DNA from: Candidatus Omnitrophota bacterium
GTDB lineage: Bacteria > Omnitrophota > 4484-213
Direction of reading: 5' to 3'
NCBI GenBank assembly: GCA_003645805.1
Contig: QNCL01000002.1
Location: 1 to 39,482 of the forward strand
DNA: 39,482 nucleotides
Numbering within the stretch: position 1 is the first letter of the stretch; each line of letters begins with the position of its first letter. Shown piece after piece: positions 31,655 to 39,049 of the stretch. A program made the position numbers and the translations under genes. A model generated the notes under the pieces. That model worked only from the letters and a program-made list of their open reading frames with translations, had not been told where the DNA came from and did not search any database.

Positions 31655-33451
31655 ATGATGGTAGAGAGGATACGCAACTTCTCTATTATTGCGCATATTG
31701 ATCACGGAAAATCTACACTTGCAGACAGACTTTTAGAGTATACTGGAGCAATCTCCGAACGGGAATTTAGAGAGCAGGTTCTTGACGATATGGAGTTGGA
31801 AAGAGAGCGAGGAATTACTATCAAGGCACGAGCAGTTCGTCTTCTTTATACTTTTCAAGATAAAGAGTATATTCTAAACCTGATTGATACCCCTGGTCAT
31901 GTAGACTTTAATTATGAGGTATGCAAGAGTCTTGTTGCTTGCGAAGGTGCGCTTTTGTTGGTAGATGCTTCCCAAGGAGTAGAGGCGCAGACCATCGCTA
32001 ATCTACATTTAGCCCAAGAGAATAATCTGGCTCTTATTCCCATTATTAACAAGATTGATTTAAAGGAGGCGGACATAAAGAGGACAAAGGAACAAATAAG
32101 CAAACTCTTAAACCTTAAGAATCCAGAGGAAGAAATACTTTTGGTCAGTGCTAAGCAGGGGCTGGGAATAAGGAAGGTTTTTGAGAGGATAGTAGAGATT
32201 ATTCCTCCTCCTTTAGAGGATTCTCAAGGTTCTCTGCGGGCTTTTATTTTTGATTCCAGGTTTGATGTCTATCAAGGAGTAGTTGTCTATGTGCGCATCT
32301 TTGCCGGCGTGCTAAAACCTCTGATGAAGATTAGACTTTTCAGCACAAACAAGGTCTATGAGGTTCAGAAGGTAGGTATCTTTAATCCTCGCCCTTCTAA
32401 TGTAGATTTTCTAAATTGCGGGGAAGTAGGCTTCTTTACCGCCAATATCCGCAATCCGCAAGATATAAGAGTAGGGGATACAATTAGCGACGCCTCTGTG
32501 GACAAGAAAGTTATTCCGGTGATAGAACTTAAGGAAAGTAGACCCTTGGTGTTTAGCGGGATCTATCCCTTGCGCGAAAGCGACTTCCTTGCTTTAAGAC
32601 AGGCTTTGGAGAAATTGCACTTAAACGATAGTTCTTTTGTCTTTCAGCCAGACTCTTCACCTTGCTTTGGTCAAGGATTCCGCTGTGGATTTTTAGGACT
32701 TCTGCATATGGAGATAATTCAGGAGAGGCTGGAGAGGGAGTTTGGCTTAGAGGTAATTAGCACCAGTGCTAATCTGACCTATAAGGTGAGAAAGAAGAAT
32801 GGGGAGGAGATTGAGGTGAGTAATGCCGCAGAGTTTCCTTCTCGCACAGAGATAAAGGAAGTAAAAGAGCCGTATGTAGAGGGGTTTATAATTACCCCCG
32901 CAAGGTATATCGGGAGGATAATGGAATTGGCTCAAGAATGCAGGGGTGTCTATAAACAACTGGAGTATTTAGATGAAGGGTGCGCTCTTCTCCGATATGA
33001 TTTCCCTTTAGCAGAGATTATCGGTGATTTCTATGATAGGATAAAATCAATCAGCCAGGGTTATGCCTCCTTTGACTACGAGTTTAAAGGCTATTTTAAG
33101 GGAGACCTGGTAAAGATAAATGTGCTAATTAATCGCAAGCCCATTCCTGCCCTTTCTTTGATTGTTTGTCGCGAGAAAGCACCTCAGAAGGCTTTGCAGA
33201 TTGTGGAGAGATTAAAGAATTTAATCCCTAAGCATCTGTTTGAAGTGGTTATCCAGGCAGCGATTGATGGGCAGATTATTGCCCGAGCAAGCATAAAGCC
33301 TTTACGGAAGAATGTCACCGCCAAGTGTTATGGAGGAGATATTACGCGCAAGAGAAAACTTTGGGAGAAGCAGAAGGCAGGAAAGAAGAGAATGAAGCAG
33401 ATAGGGGAAGTGAGGATACCTCAGGAGGCGTTTAGAGCAGTATTTAAGTAA
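31655..33451 (+). CDS. lepA: Elongation factor 4 (LepA)
   Basis: LepA is a ribosomal GTPase implicated in back-translocation and 30S biogenesis. The 598-residue protein has RNFSIIAHIDHGKSTLADRL (P-loop), RERGITIKA (switch I), DTPGHVDF and NKIDL. It then has EF-G-like domains II, III and V and the LepA-specific C-terminal domain (ARASIKPLRKNVTAKCYGGDITRKRK in two blocks). Normal length is about 600. ATG 31655 and ATG 31658 are adjacent candidates. The T-run of the porin terminator ends only four bases before 31655. Confidence 0.97.
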   Translation: MMVERIRNFSIIAHIDHGKSTLADRLLEYTGAISEREFREQVLDDMELERERGITIKARAVRLLYTFQDKEYILNLIDTPGHVDFNYEVCKSLVACEGALLLVDASQGVEAQTIANLHLAQENNLALIPIINKIDLKEADIKRTKEQISKLLNLKNPEEEILLVSAKQGLGIRKVFERIVEIIPPPLEDSQGSLRAFIFDSRFDVYQGVVVYVRIFAGVLKPLMKIRLFSTNKVYEVQKVGIFNPRPSNVDFLNCGEVGFFTANIRNPQDIRVGDTISDASVDKKVIPVIELKESRPLVFSGIYPLRESDFLALRQALEKLHLNDSSFVFQPDSSPCFGQGFRCGFLGLLHMEIIQERLEREFGLEVISTSANLTYKVRKKNGEEIEVSNAAEFPSRTEIKEVKEPYVEGFIITPARYIGRIMELAQECRGVYKQLEYLDEGCALLRYDFPLAEIIGDFYDRIKSISQGYASFDYEFKGYFKGDLVKINVLINRKPIPALSLIVCREKAPQKALQIVERLKNLIPKHLFEVVIQAAIDGQIIARASIKPLRKNVTAKCYGGDITRKRKLWEKQKAGKKRMKQIGEVRIPQEAFRAVFK

Positions 33452-33531
33452 AGAAGTGAAAAAGGATAGGCAAGAAAAGGAAGCGAGAGTTAAAAGAAAG
33501 CATCCTGTAGTTGTTCTCACTTTTAGTAAAT

Positions 33532-34074
33532 ATGAATTCGGCACTTAAGCAGGCAATTCAGGAGTGGGTAGAGTCTATTGTCATTGCTTTTGTCTTGGCA
33601 ATGTTTATCATTCGTCCCTTCTTTGTAGAGGCTTTCAAGATTCCCACGGGCTCTATGCGTCCCACTTTGCAGGAGGGAGATAGGATTTTGGTAAATAAAC
33701 TGATATATCGGTTTAAAGAACCAGAGAGAGGAGATATAATTGTATTTAGATATCCTTTAAATCCAAAAAGAGACTTTATCAAAAGGCTGGTAGCAAAAGG
33801 AAAGGAGAAGGTGGAGATTAGAGAGGGTAGAATACTTATAAATGGAAGAGAGGTAGAGAATGAGAACCTGAAGAGGTTCTATTATTACAACTATGGAAGA
33901 TATGGAAAGAGAGGAGTAGAGGTAGAGGTGCCTGAAGGGCATTATTTTGTGCTGGGAGATAACAGTGTGGTAAGCAGAGATAGCCGTTATTGGGGATTTG
34001 TTCCGCGTAAGAATTTGCTGGGAAAAGCGTTTTTAATCTACTGGCCTCCGAGCAGGATCAGAATTCTGCATTAG
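33532..34074 (+). CDS. lepB: Signal peptidase I
   Basis: LepB removes Sec/Tat signal peptides at the outer face of the inner membrane. The 180-residue protein has one membrane helix (about 14-30), the Ser motif IPTGSMRPTL with catalytic Ser41, the Lys motif KRDFIKRLVA with catalytic Lys84, and the conserved GHYFVLGDNSVVSRDSRYWG block. It is short compared with the two-helix E. coli enzyme. ATG 33532 has no strong ribosome site, and an 80-nt gap separates it from lepA. It would process the porin and barrel precursors encoded upstream. Confidence 0.95.
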   Translation: MNSALKQAIQEWVESIVIAFVLAMFIIRPFFVEAFKIPTGSMRPTLQEGDRILVNKLIYRFKEPERGDIIVFRYPLNPKRDFIKRLVAKGKEKVEIREGRILINGREVENENLKRFYYYNYGRYGKRGVEVEVPEGHYFVLGDNSVVSRDSRYWGFVPRKNLLGKAFLIYWPPSRIRILH

Positions 34075-34093
34075 AAGGGTATAAGAATTTCTT

Positions 34094-34633
34094 ATGAATC
34101 TACCTAACAAACTCAGTATCTTAAGAATTTCATTGATTCCTTTTGTAGTTATCTGTCTGCTATACTATACTCCTTATAATGAACCTTTGAGATGGATTGC
34201 ACTCTCCCTTTTTTGTCTGGCTATTCTTACAGACGCAGTTGATGGTTATATAGCCCGGCAGAAAAAGCAATGGACAGAATTAGGAAGTTTTTTAGACCCT
34301 TTAGCAGACAAATTTCTCATTAACTCTGTGTTTGTCTGTCTTACCATTGGAAGATTTCCTGTGCGTATTCCTACTTGGGTTACTATCACAGTAATTAGCA
34401 GAGATCTAATTATTGGCTTAGGTTTTGTACTGATATATATCATTACTGGGAAGAAAAAGGTTCAGCCTAACAGGCTGGGAAAGATAACCACTTTCTTTCA
34501 AATGCTAACCATTATTTTGGTCCTTCTGAGGTTTCCTTATTTTAGGATGATAGCAAACATCACAGGTGCTCTTACCATTGCCTCTGGTTTAGCATATATC
34601 AGAAGAGAAAGTAGAGTTTTAAATCCTCTCTGA
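34094..34633 (+). CDS. pgsA: CDP-diacylglycerol-glycerol-3-phosphate phosphatidyltransferase
   Basis: PgsA makes phosphatidylglycerol phosphate from CDP-diacylglycerol and glycerol-3-phosphate. The 179-residue membrane protein begins NLPNKLSILRISLIP and contains the CDP-alcohol phosphatidyltransferase motif DAVDGYIAR, then GSFLDPLADK, with metal-binding Asp47, Asp50, Asp68 and Asp72. About five membrane helices are predicted. A closely related CDP-alcohol transferase with another acceptor cannot be wholly excluded. Confidence 0.92.
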   Translation: MNLPNKLSILRISLIPFVVICLLYYTPYNEPLRWIALSLFCLAILTDAVDGYIARQKKQWTELGSFLDPLADKFLINSVFVCLTIGRFPVRIPTWVTITVISRDLIIGLGFVLIYIITGKKKVQPNRLGKITTFFQMLTIILVLLRFPYFRMIANITGALTIASGLAYIRRESRVLNPL

Positions 34634-34640
34634 TTTTTAA

Positions 34641-34681
34641 TCTAAAATTTTGAACTTAAGGTTATTTTTTTGAATTTTAGA
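34641..34681 (+). promoter_or_regulatory. Hairpin reaching the der ribosome binding site
   Basis: TCTAAAATT (34641-34649) pairs perfectly with AATTTTAGA (34673-34681) over nine base pairs around a 23-nt loop. The 3' arm runs into AGAGGGA, the der ribosome site. The stem is all A-T except two pairs, so stability is modest. Confidence 0.4.
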
Positions 34682-34691
34682 GGGATAAGTG

Positions 34692-35972
34692 ATGGAGAAC
34701 AAAGTTGCCATTGTAGGAAGACCCAATGTGGGTAAGTCCACCCTATTTAATCGTTTGATAAAACAAAGGAAGTCCATAGTAGAGAAATCGGATGGAGTAA
34801 CCCGAGACAGGATTTATGCCAGTTTCTGCTGGCGAGGTTATTATATAGAACTTATTGATACTGGAGGTCTGATTGCCTTCTCAGATAACTCCTCTTTGAA
34901 AGGGATAGAGAGGTTAATAAGAAAACAGATAGATATTGCCGTGGAGGAAGCGTTAGTGACTATTTTTGTCACCGATGTTCACGCAGGAATAACCCCTCTG
35001 GATAAGCAGGTTTCGTTGTATCTAAAGAAGAAAAGCAAAGAGGTGATATTGGCAGTGAATAAGGTAGATAATGAGAGGTTAAAAAACGAAACCGCCGAGT
35101 TTTATCAGTTGGGATTTGATCCCCTTTTTCCTGTTTCTGCTGCTCAGGGATTAGGGATAGGAGATTTGCTTGACCACCTGATCAAAAAACTTCCTCCTAT
35201 TCTTTCTCCGCAGATAAAAGAGGAAGTTATTAAGATAGCCATTGTAGGTAAGCCCAATGTAGGTAAGTCCTCTTTTATAAACTCCTTATTAGGACAGGAA
35301 AGGATGATTGTGGATGCTCAGCCAGGCACTACTCGCGATAGTGTGGATGTGGTATTTAGAAAAGGAGAGAGGCAATATCTTTTGTCCGATACAGCAGGAA
35401 TAAGGAGGAGAAAGGGGATAAAGGATAATCTAAGTCTGTATAGTTTGTATCGCACTCAGCAGGCAATAGAGAGGTCGGATGTAGTTCTTATTTTGATTGA
35501 TATGCAGGAAGGTTTAAGTAGACAGGATATTGCTATTCTGAATTTTGTTCTTCGGCATAAGAAAGGGTGTTTAATTGCTATAAATAAGAAGGATCTCTTC
35601 TCAGGCGTTTCTCTGAAAGAATATGAGAAAGCAATTCGGAAGCGTATACCCTATCTTCATTTTATTCCTATTATCTTCATCTCTGCTTTGAAGGGAGAGA
35701 ATATAGAGGAAACATTAAATCTGCTCACCGAGATTGCTGATAACCATAGTCAGCGGATACATACCAGCATTCTTAACAGATTAAATATCTCCTTTCCTCA
35801 TATTCGCATCTATTACTTTACACAAGTAAAGACAAAGCCACCCAAATTTCTTGTTTTTGTAAGCAATGTCAACGCTATCAAGTCTCATCATTCTGTGTAT
35901 CTGAAGAATCAATTGCGCGAGAAACTAAATTTCAAAGGAGTTCCTATAGAGATAGAGTTTAGGAAGCATTAA
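34692..35972 (+). CDS. der: Ribosome biogenesis GTPase Der (EngA)
   Basis: Der is a double-GTPase needed for 50S assembly. The 426-residue protein has two complete G domains: the first with GRPNVGKST near residue 9, DTGG and NKVD; the second with GKPNVGKSS near 185, DTAGIRRR and NKKD. A C-terminal KH-like domain ends in KFLVFVSNVNAIKSHH-type sequence. ATG 34692 follows AGAGGGATAAGTG; a GTG three bases earlier is also possible. Confidence 0.97.
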   Translation: MENKVAIVGRPNVGKSTLFNRLIKQRKSIVEKSDGVTRDRIYASFCWRGYYIELIDTGGLIAFSDNSSLKGIERLIRKQIDIAVEEALVTIFVTDVHAGITPLDKQVSLYLKKKSKEVILAVNKVDNERLKNETAEFYQLGFDPLFPVSAAQGLGIGDLLDHLIKKLPPILSPQIKEEVIKIAIVGKPNVGKSSFINSLLGQERMIVDAQPGTTRDSVDVVFRKGERQYLLSDTAGIRRRKGIKDNLSLYSLYRTQQAIERSDVVLILIDMQEGLSRQDIAILNFVLRHKKGCLIAINKKDLFSGVSLKEYEKAIRKRIPYLHFIPIIFISALKGENIEETLNLLTEIADNHSQRIHTSILNRLNISFPHIRIYYFTQVKTKPPKFLVFVSNVNAIKSHHSVYLKNQLREKLNFKGVPIEIEFRKH

Positions 35973-35973
35973 G

Positions 35974-36825
35974 ATGATAAGAATAGTAAGCTTTCTTTTT
36001 CTTTTTCTGGCGGTAGCCTCTTTTGTTTACTACTTCTATCCCTCTATTTATGAGTATCTTAAAACTTATCAAAGGAGTCAGCGAGTAAAAAAAACAACAA
36101 ATCACCTATCTCGGATGTTCATCAGAGTTTCTTCAGAGAGTATAGTTTATATCCTCTTCTTTAGCCCTCTCGTTTTAGCCCTGATAGGCTTTCTGATTAC
36201 TGAAAACCTTATTTTTACTTTCCTGTGTGCCGGCTTTGGGTTTGCTCTTCCTGGAACAGTTATCAAGATTCTACAAAAGAGACGCATAAAGAAATTCGAG
36301 ATGCAGTTAATAGATGCACTTACCTCCCTTTCCAGTTCATTGAAAGCAGGATTAAGTCTTCTACAAGCCATACAGATATTGGTAGAGGAACTTCCGCCTC
36401 CTATCTCGCAAGAGTTTAGTTTGATTTTGATGGAAAACAAATTGGGAGTGCCTCTGGAGAAGTCTCTTCAGAGTTTAGGAAAGAGGATAAAAAGTGAACC
36501 TTTGACTCTTACCATAAGAGCAGTGCTTATTGCTCGTCAGACAGGAGGGGATCTGACCGCTGTCTTTTCCCAGATTGTAAACACAATCAGGGAGAGAGAG
36601 AAGTTGGAGCGACGGATGAAGACCCTAACCTCTCAAGGAAAGATGCAAGGAGCACTGATGGGGGCTTTACCAATCATCTTTGCTCTTGTAGTATCTACAA
36701 CCAATCCTTCCCTGGTTTCTACTATGCTCAATGATCCTATTGGACAAGCAATGCTTGTTTATGGGCTAATCTCTGAGATTATCGGAATAATCCTTATCCG
36801 CAGAATATGTCAGATAAGGGTGTAG
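35974..36825 (+). CDS. tadB: Type II secretion F-domain membrane protein, TadB-like
   Basis: TadB and TadC form the inner-membrane platform of Tad/Flp pilus machines. The 283-residue protein has an N-terminal helix, two more membrane segments (about 55-92), a cytoplasmic T2SSF domain (FEMQLIDALTSLSSSLKAGLSLLQAIQ, then ARQTGGDLTAVFSQI) and two C-terminal helices. It starts one base after der and is followed by tadC. The ATPase tadA, pilin and secretin genes are not in the window. Confidence 0.85.
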   Translation: MIRIVSFLFLFLAVASFVYYFYPSIYEYLKTYQRSQRVKKTTNHLSRMFIRVSSESIVYILFFSPLVLALIGFLITENLIFTFLCAGFGFALPGTVIKILQKRRIKKFEMQLIDALTSLSSSLKAGLSLLQAIQILVEELPPPISQEFSLILMENKLGVPLEKSLQSLGKRIKSEPLTLTIRAVLIARQTGGDLTAVFSQIVNTIREREKLERRMKTLTSQGKMQGALMGALPIIFALVVSTTNPSLVSTMLNDPIGQAMLVYGLISEIIGIILIRRICQIRV

Positions 36826-36828
36826 AAG

Positions 36829-37686
36829 ATGCTTTATTTTCTTTCATTATCTTTTATCTTTTTTGCTATCTTCCTCCTTACCTTTTCCTTATTTCCTGAG
36901 CGAAGTGAGAAAAGGATTCGAGAACGCCTGCTTTTAGAGGAGGGGGGAAAGAGGAAGAGAGGGATCCTGGAACTATTAGTTCCCTTTAATAGACGACTGA
37001 AACTTCCCCAGATGAAGGAGAATCTGCACAGACGCCTGGTCTGGGCGGGTTTAGATATTGAGTTTAGCCCTGAGGAGTTTTTAGCCTTGAAGGAAATAAG
37101 CGCTGTCTTTTCCTTCTTTCTTTATCTGATAGTTGCAGAAGCGCAGATAAAGATCGGCTATTTTATGCTCAGCATTATTATAGGCTTTTTCCTGCCTGAT
37201 CTCTGGTTAAGAGAGAGGATTAGGAGGAGGCAAGAGCAGATAAGACGCGCTCTTCCTGATGTGGTAGATTTACTTTCTCTCTCTGTAGAAGCAGGGCTGG
37301 ATTTTATGCTGGCAGTAAATAGAGTAGTGCGAGAAAGCGAGCCCAATCCTTTTATTGAAGAATTGGGTAAGATGTGGCAGGAGACCAGAATTGGAAGAAC
37401 ACGCCGAGAGGCATTATTAAATATGGCAAAGAGAATAAATATTCCCGATGTTTCTTCCTTTGTGCGCACTTTGGTGCAAGCAGATAGAATGGGCACAAGC
37501 ATTGCCGAGGCTTTGCATAACCTTTCTCAGGAAGTAAGAATGCAGAGATTTCAACAGACAGAGAAACTTGCACTTCAAGCACCTGTCAAGCTTCTTATTC
37601 CTTTAATGTTATTTATTCTCCCCGCAGTATTGGTGGTTGTCGCCGGTCCCGTTCTTATTCAGTTTATGAAGCAAGGTATAAGATAA
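36829..37686 (+). CDS. tadC: Type II secretion F-domain membrane protein, TadC-like
   Basis: The 285-residue protein has membrane helices at about 3-20, 85-120 and 255-280. The cytoplasmic T2SSF domain has the typical RALPDVVDLLSLSVEAGLDFMLAVNRV block and RTLVQADRMGTSIAEALHNLSQEVRMQR, a strong TadC signature. It sits three bases after tadB. The pair is probably the inner-membrane core of a Tad pilus whose other parts lie elsewhere. Confidence 0.87.
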   Translation: MLYFLSLSFIFFAIFLLTFSLFPERSEKRIRERLLLEEGGKRKRGILELLVPFNRRLKLPQMKENLHRRLVWAGLDIEFSPEEFLALKEISAVFSFFLYLIVAEAQIKIGYFMLSIIIGFFLPDLWLRERIRRRQEQIRRALPDVVDLLSLSVEAGLDFMLAVNRVVRESEPNPFIEELGKMWQETRIGRTRREALLNMAKRINIPDVSSFVRTLVQADRMGTSIAEALHNLSQEVRMQRFQQTEKLALQAPVKLLIPLMLFILPAVLVVVAGPVLIQFMKQGIR

Positions 37687-37700
37687 CTTTCCTTTTTACG

Positions 37701-37785
37701 GCCGGAGTGGCGAAATTGGCAGACGCGCATGGTTTAGGACCATGTGGGGAAACCCGTGGAGGTTCAAATCCTCTCTCCGGCACCA
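37701..37785 (+). tRNA. tRNA-Leu (anticodon TAG)
   Basis: GCCGGAG pairs with CTCCGGC (37775-37781), then A and an encoded CCA. The anticodon arm CATGG/CCATG holds TTTAGGA with TAG at 37735-37737. The long variable arm typical of class II tRNAs gives 85 nt. A base-composition change begins right after the CCA, consistent with a tRNA-associated insertion site. Confidence 0.97.
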
Positions 37786-37831
37786 AAACCCGACTTTGTA
37801 GCAAAGCAGAGAACAAAGAATTTCCTCCTGA

Positions 37832-37852
37832 AGTGAAATTTATATATTCACT
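37832..37852. promoter_or_regulatory. Inverted repeat before the regulator/methyltransferase genes
   Basis: AGTGAA (37832-37837) and TTCACT (37847-37852) are perfect inverted repeats 9 bases apart, just before ATG 37863. A TATATT -10-like word overlaps the right half. The position suits an operator for the XRE-type regulator remnant, but this is inference. Confidence 0.35.
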
Positions 37853-37862
37853 ATGTAAAACT

Positions 37863-37992
37863 ATGGCAGACAAAGTCAGTAAAAATATACGCAAACTACA
37901 CCAAAAAGAAAGATATGTTCCAAGATCGCCTATCTAAAGAGGCAGATTTAGCCTTAAATACAATTGTTAAGATAGAGACAGGAGAGAATTCT
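37863..37992 (+). pseudogene. XRE-type helix-turn-helix regulator, frameshifted and truncated
   Basis: From ATG 37863 the frame gives KVSKNIRKLHQKE and stops at TAA 37935. One base later in frame (skipping one base in the A-rich run near 37906-37912) the reading continues QDRLSKEADLALNTIVKIETGE, an almost ideal XRE helix-turn-helix with correct spacing to the first half. It then runs directly into the methyltransferase frame at ATG 37993 without the last helix of the domain. It looks like a controller-type regulator inactivated by a one-base insertion and fused or truncated against the methyltransferase, or an assembly error in a homopolymer-like region. Restored, the combined frame would be about 393 residues. 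Confidence 0.7.
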
Positions 37993-39045
37993 ATGAACGA
38001 TTACAAAGAAAGAAAATACTTATCATCTACAGAGGCGGCAAAATACTTAGGTATTACCGTGCAGAGGCTACGTGGTTTAGTTAGAGCCAAAAAAATTAAA
38101 TGTATTACAGCCGCAAGTGGTCAAAAAAGATTTGATTTGAGAGAATTAAAAAAATATGAGGCAGAATATCCTTATCAGAGCAGAAAAACTAAAAAGGAAA
38201 GCATCCCAACGGAAAACATACTAAACATAAACGGCACCACGCAGAGGATCTATGTCAAAAATGCAATGGAAATGGAAGATTTAGAAGACAACTCAGTTCA
38301 TTTGATGATTACCTCACCTCCTTATTTTGACGCTAAGATGTATACTAAAAAGCCCATAGAAAATGACTTGGGCAATATTCATGATCTAGATGAGTGGTTT
38401 GAAAAAATAGGCATTGTATGGAGAGAAGTTTTTAGGGTATTACAGCCCGGTAGAAAAGCCTTTATAAATATTATGAATCTACCAGTGAGAGATAATAGTA
38501 ATGGTTTTAGGTCCTTAAATTTGGTTGGAAGAACTATAGAATTGATGGAAAAAATTGGGTTTATCTTCAAAAGAGATATTATTTGGCATAAAACACATGG
38601 AGTTAGAGCTCATTTTGGGACATATCCATATCCCGGAGGAATTCTGATAAATAATATGCATGAATTTATTCTGGAATTTAATAAGCCAGACAAAAAAGGT
38701 TTTAATAAATACGGGCACCTAACCAAAAAACAAAAAGAGGAATCCAAGCTTGATAAAGAATTTTGGCTGAGTATAAAAAATACCGATGTTTGGACAATAA
38801 AACCCCAAAATAGCGGAGATAATAGATCGCATGTTGCTCCCTTTCCATACGAGTTGCCTTATAGAATTATAAAAGCATTTTCTTTTGTGAGGGAGGTAGT
38901 ATTAGATCCATTTTTGGGAAGCGGCACCACCCTAAAAGCAGCTGCTGATCTTAAAAGAGATGGTGTTGGTTATGAGATAGTGCCTGAAATAGCAGAAGTC
39001 GCAATTAAAAATTTAAATAATTACCAAACTAAGCTATTTATTTAA
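37993..39045 (+). CDS. Beta-class DNA methyltransferase with N-terminal helix-turn-helix
   Basis: The enzyme should transfer a methyl group from S-adenosylmethionine to adenine N6 or cytosine N4 in DNA. The 350-residue protein begins with a MerR/excisionase-like helix-turn-helix (YLSSTEAAKYLGITVQRLRG, then RFDLRELKKYE, about 9-56). The catalytic motif IV TSPPYF is at 107-112, and the SAM-binding DPFLGSGTT (305-313) near the C-terminus; this order defines the beta class. ATG 37993 has AGGAGAG six bases upstream. The region is AT-rich, unlike the operons before it, suggesting acquisition. It is followed after four bases by a probable restriction endonuclease. Target sequence is unknown. Confidence 0.9.
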   Translation: MNDYKERKYLSSTEAAKYLGITVQRLRGLVRAKKIKCITAASGQKRFDLRELKKYEAEYPYQSRKTKKESIPTENILNINGTTQRIYVKNAMEMEDLEDNSVHLMITSPPYFDAKMYTKKPIENDLGNIHDLDEWFEKIGIVWREVFRVLQPGRKAFINIMNLPVRDNSNGFRSLNLVGRTIELMEKIGFIFKRDIIWHKTHGVRAHFGTYPYPGGILINNMHEFILEFNKPDKKGFNKYGHLTKKQKEESKLDKEFWLSIKNTDVWTIKPQNSGDNRSHVAPFPYELPYRIIKAFSFVREVVLDPFLGSGTTLKAAADLKRDGVGYEIVPEIAEVAIKNLNNYQTKLFI

Positions 39046-39049
39046 AAAT

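Noticed and set aside
33457..33549. 30-codon GTG frame between lepA and lepB
   Set aside because: It is short, has no family features and overlaps the lepB start in another frame.
37707..37862. Open frame reading from inside tRNA-Leu into the XRE remnant
   Set aside because: Its first part is only the translation of the tRNA. The credible regulator start is ATG 37863.
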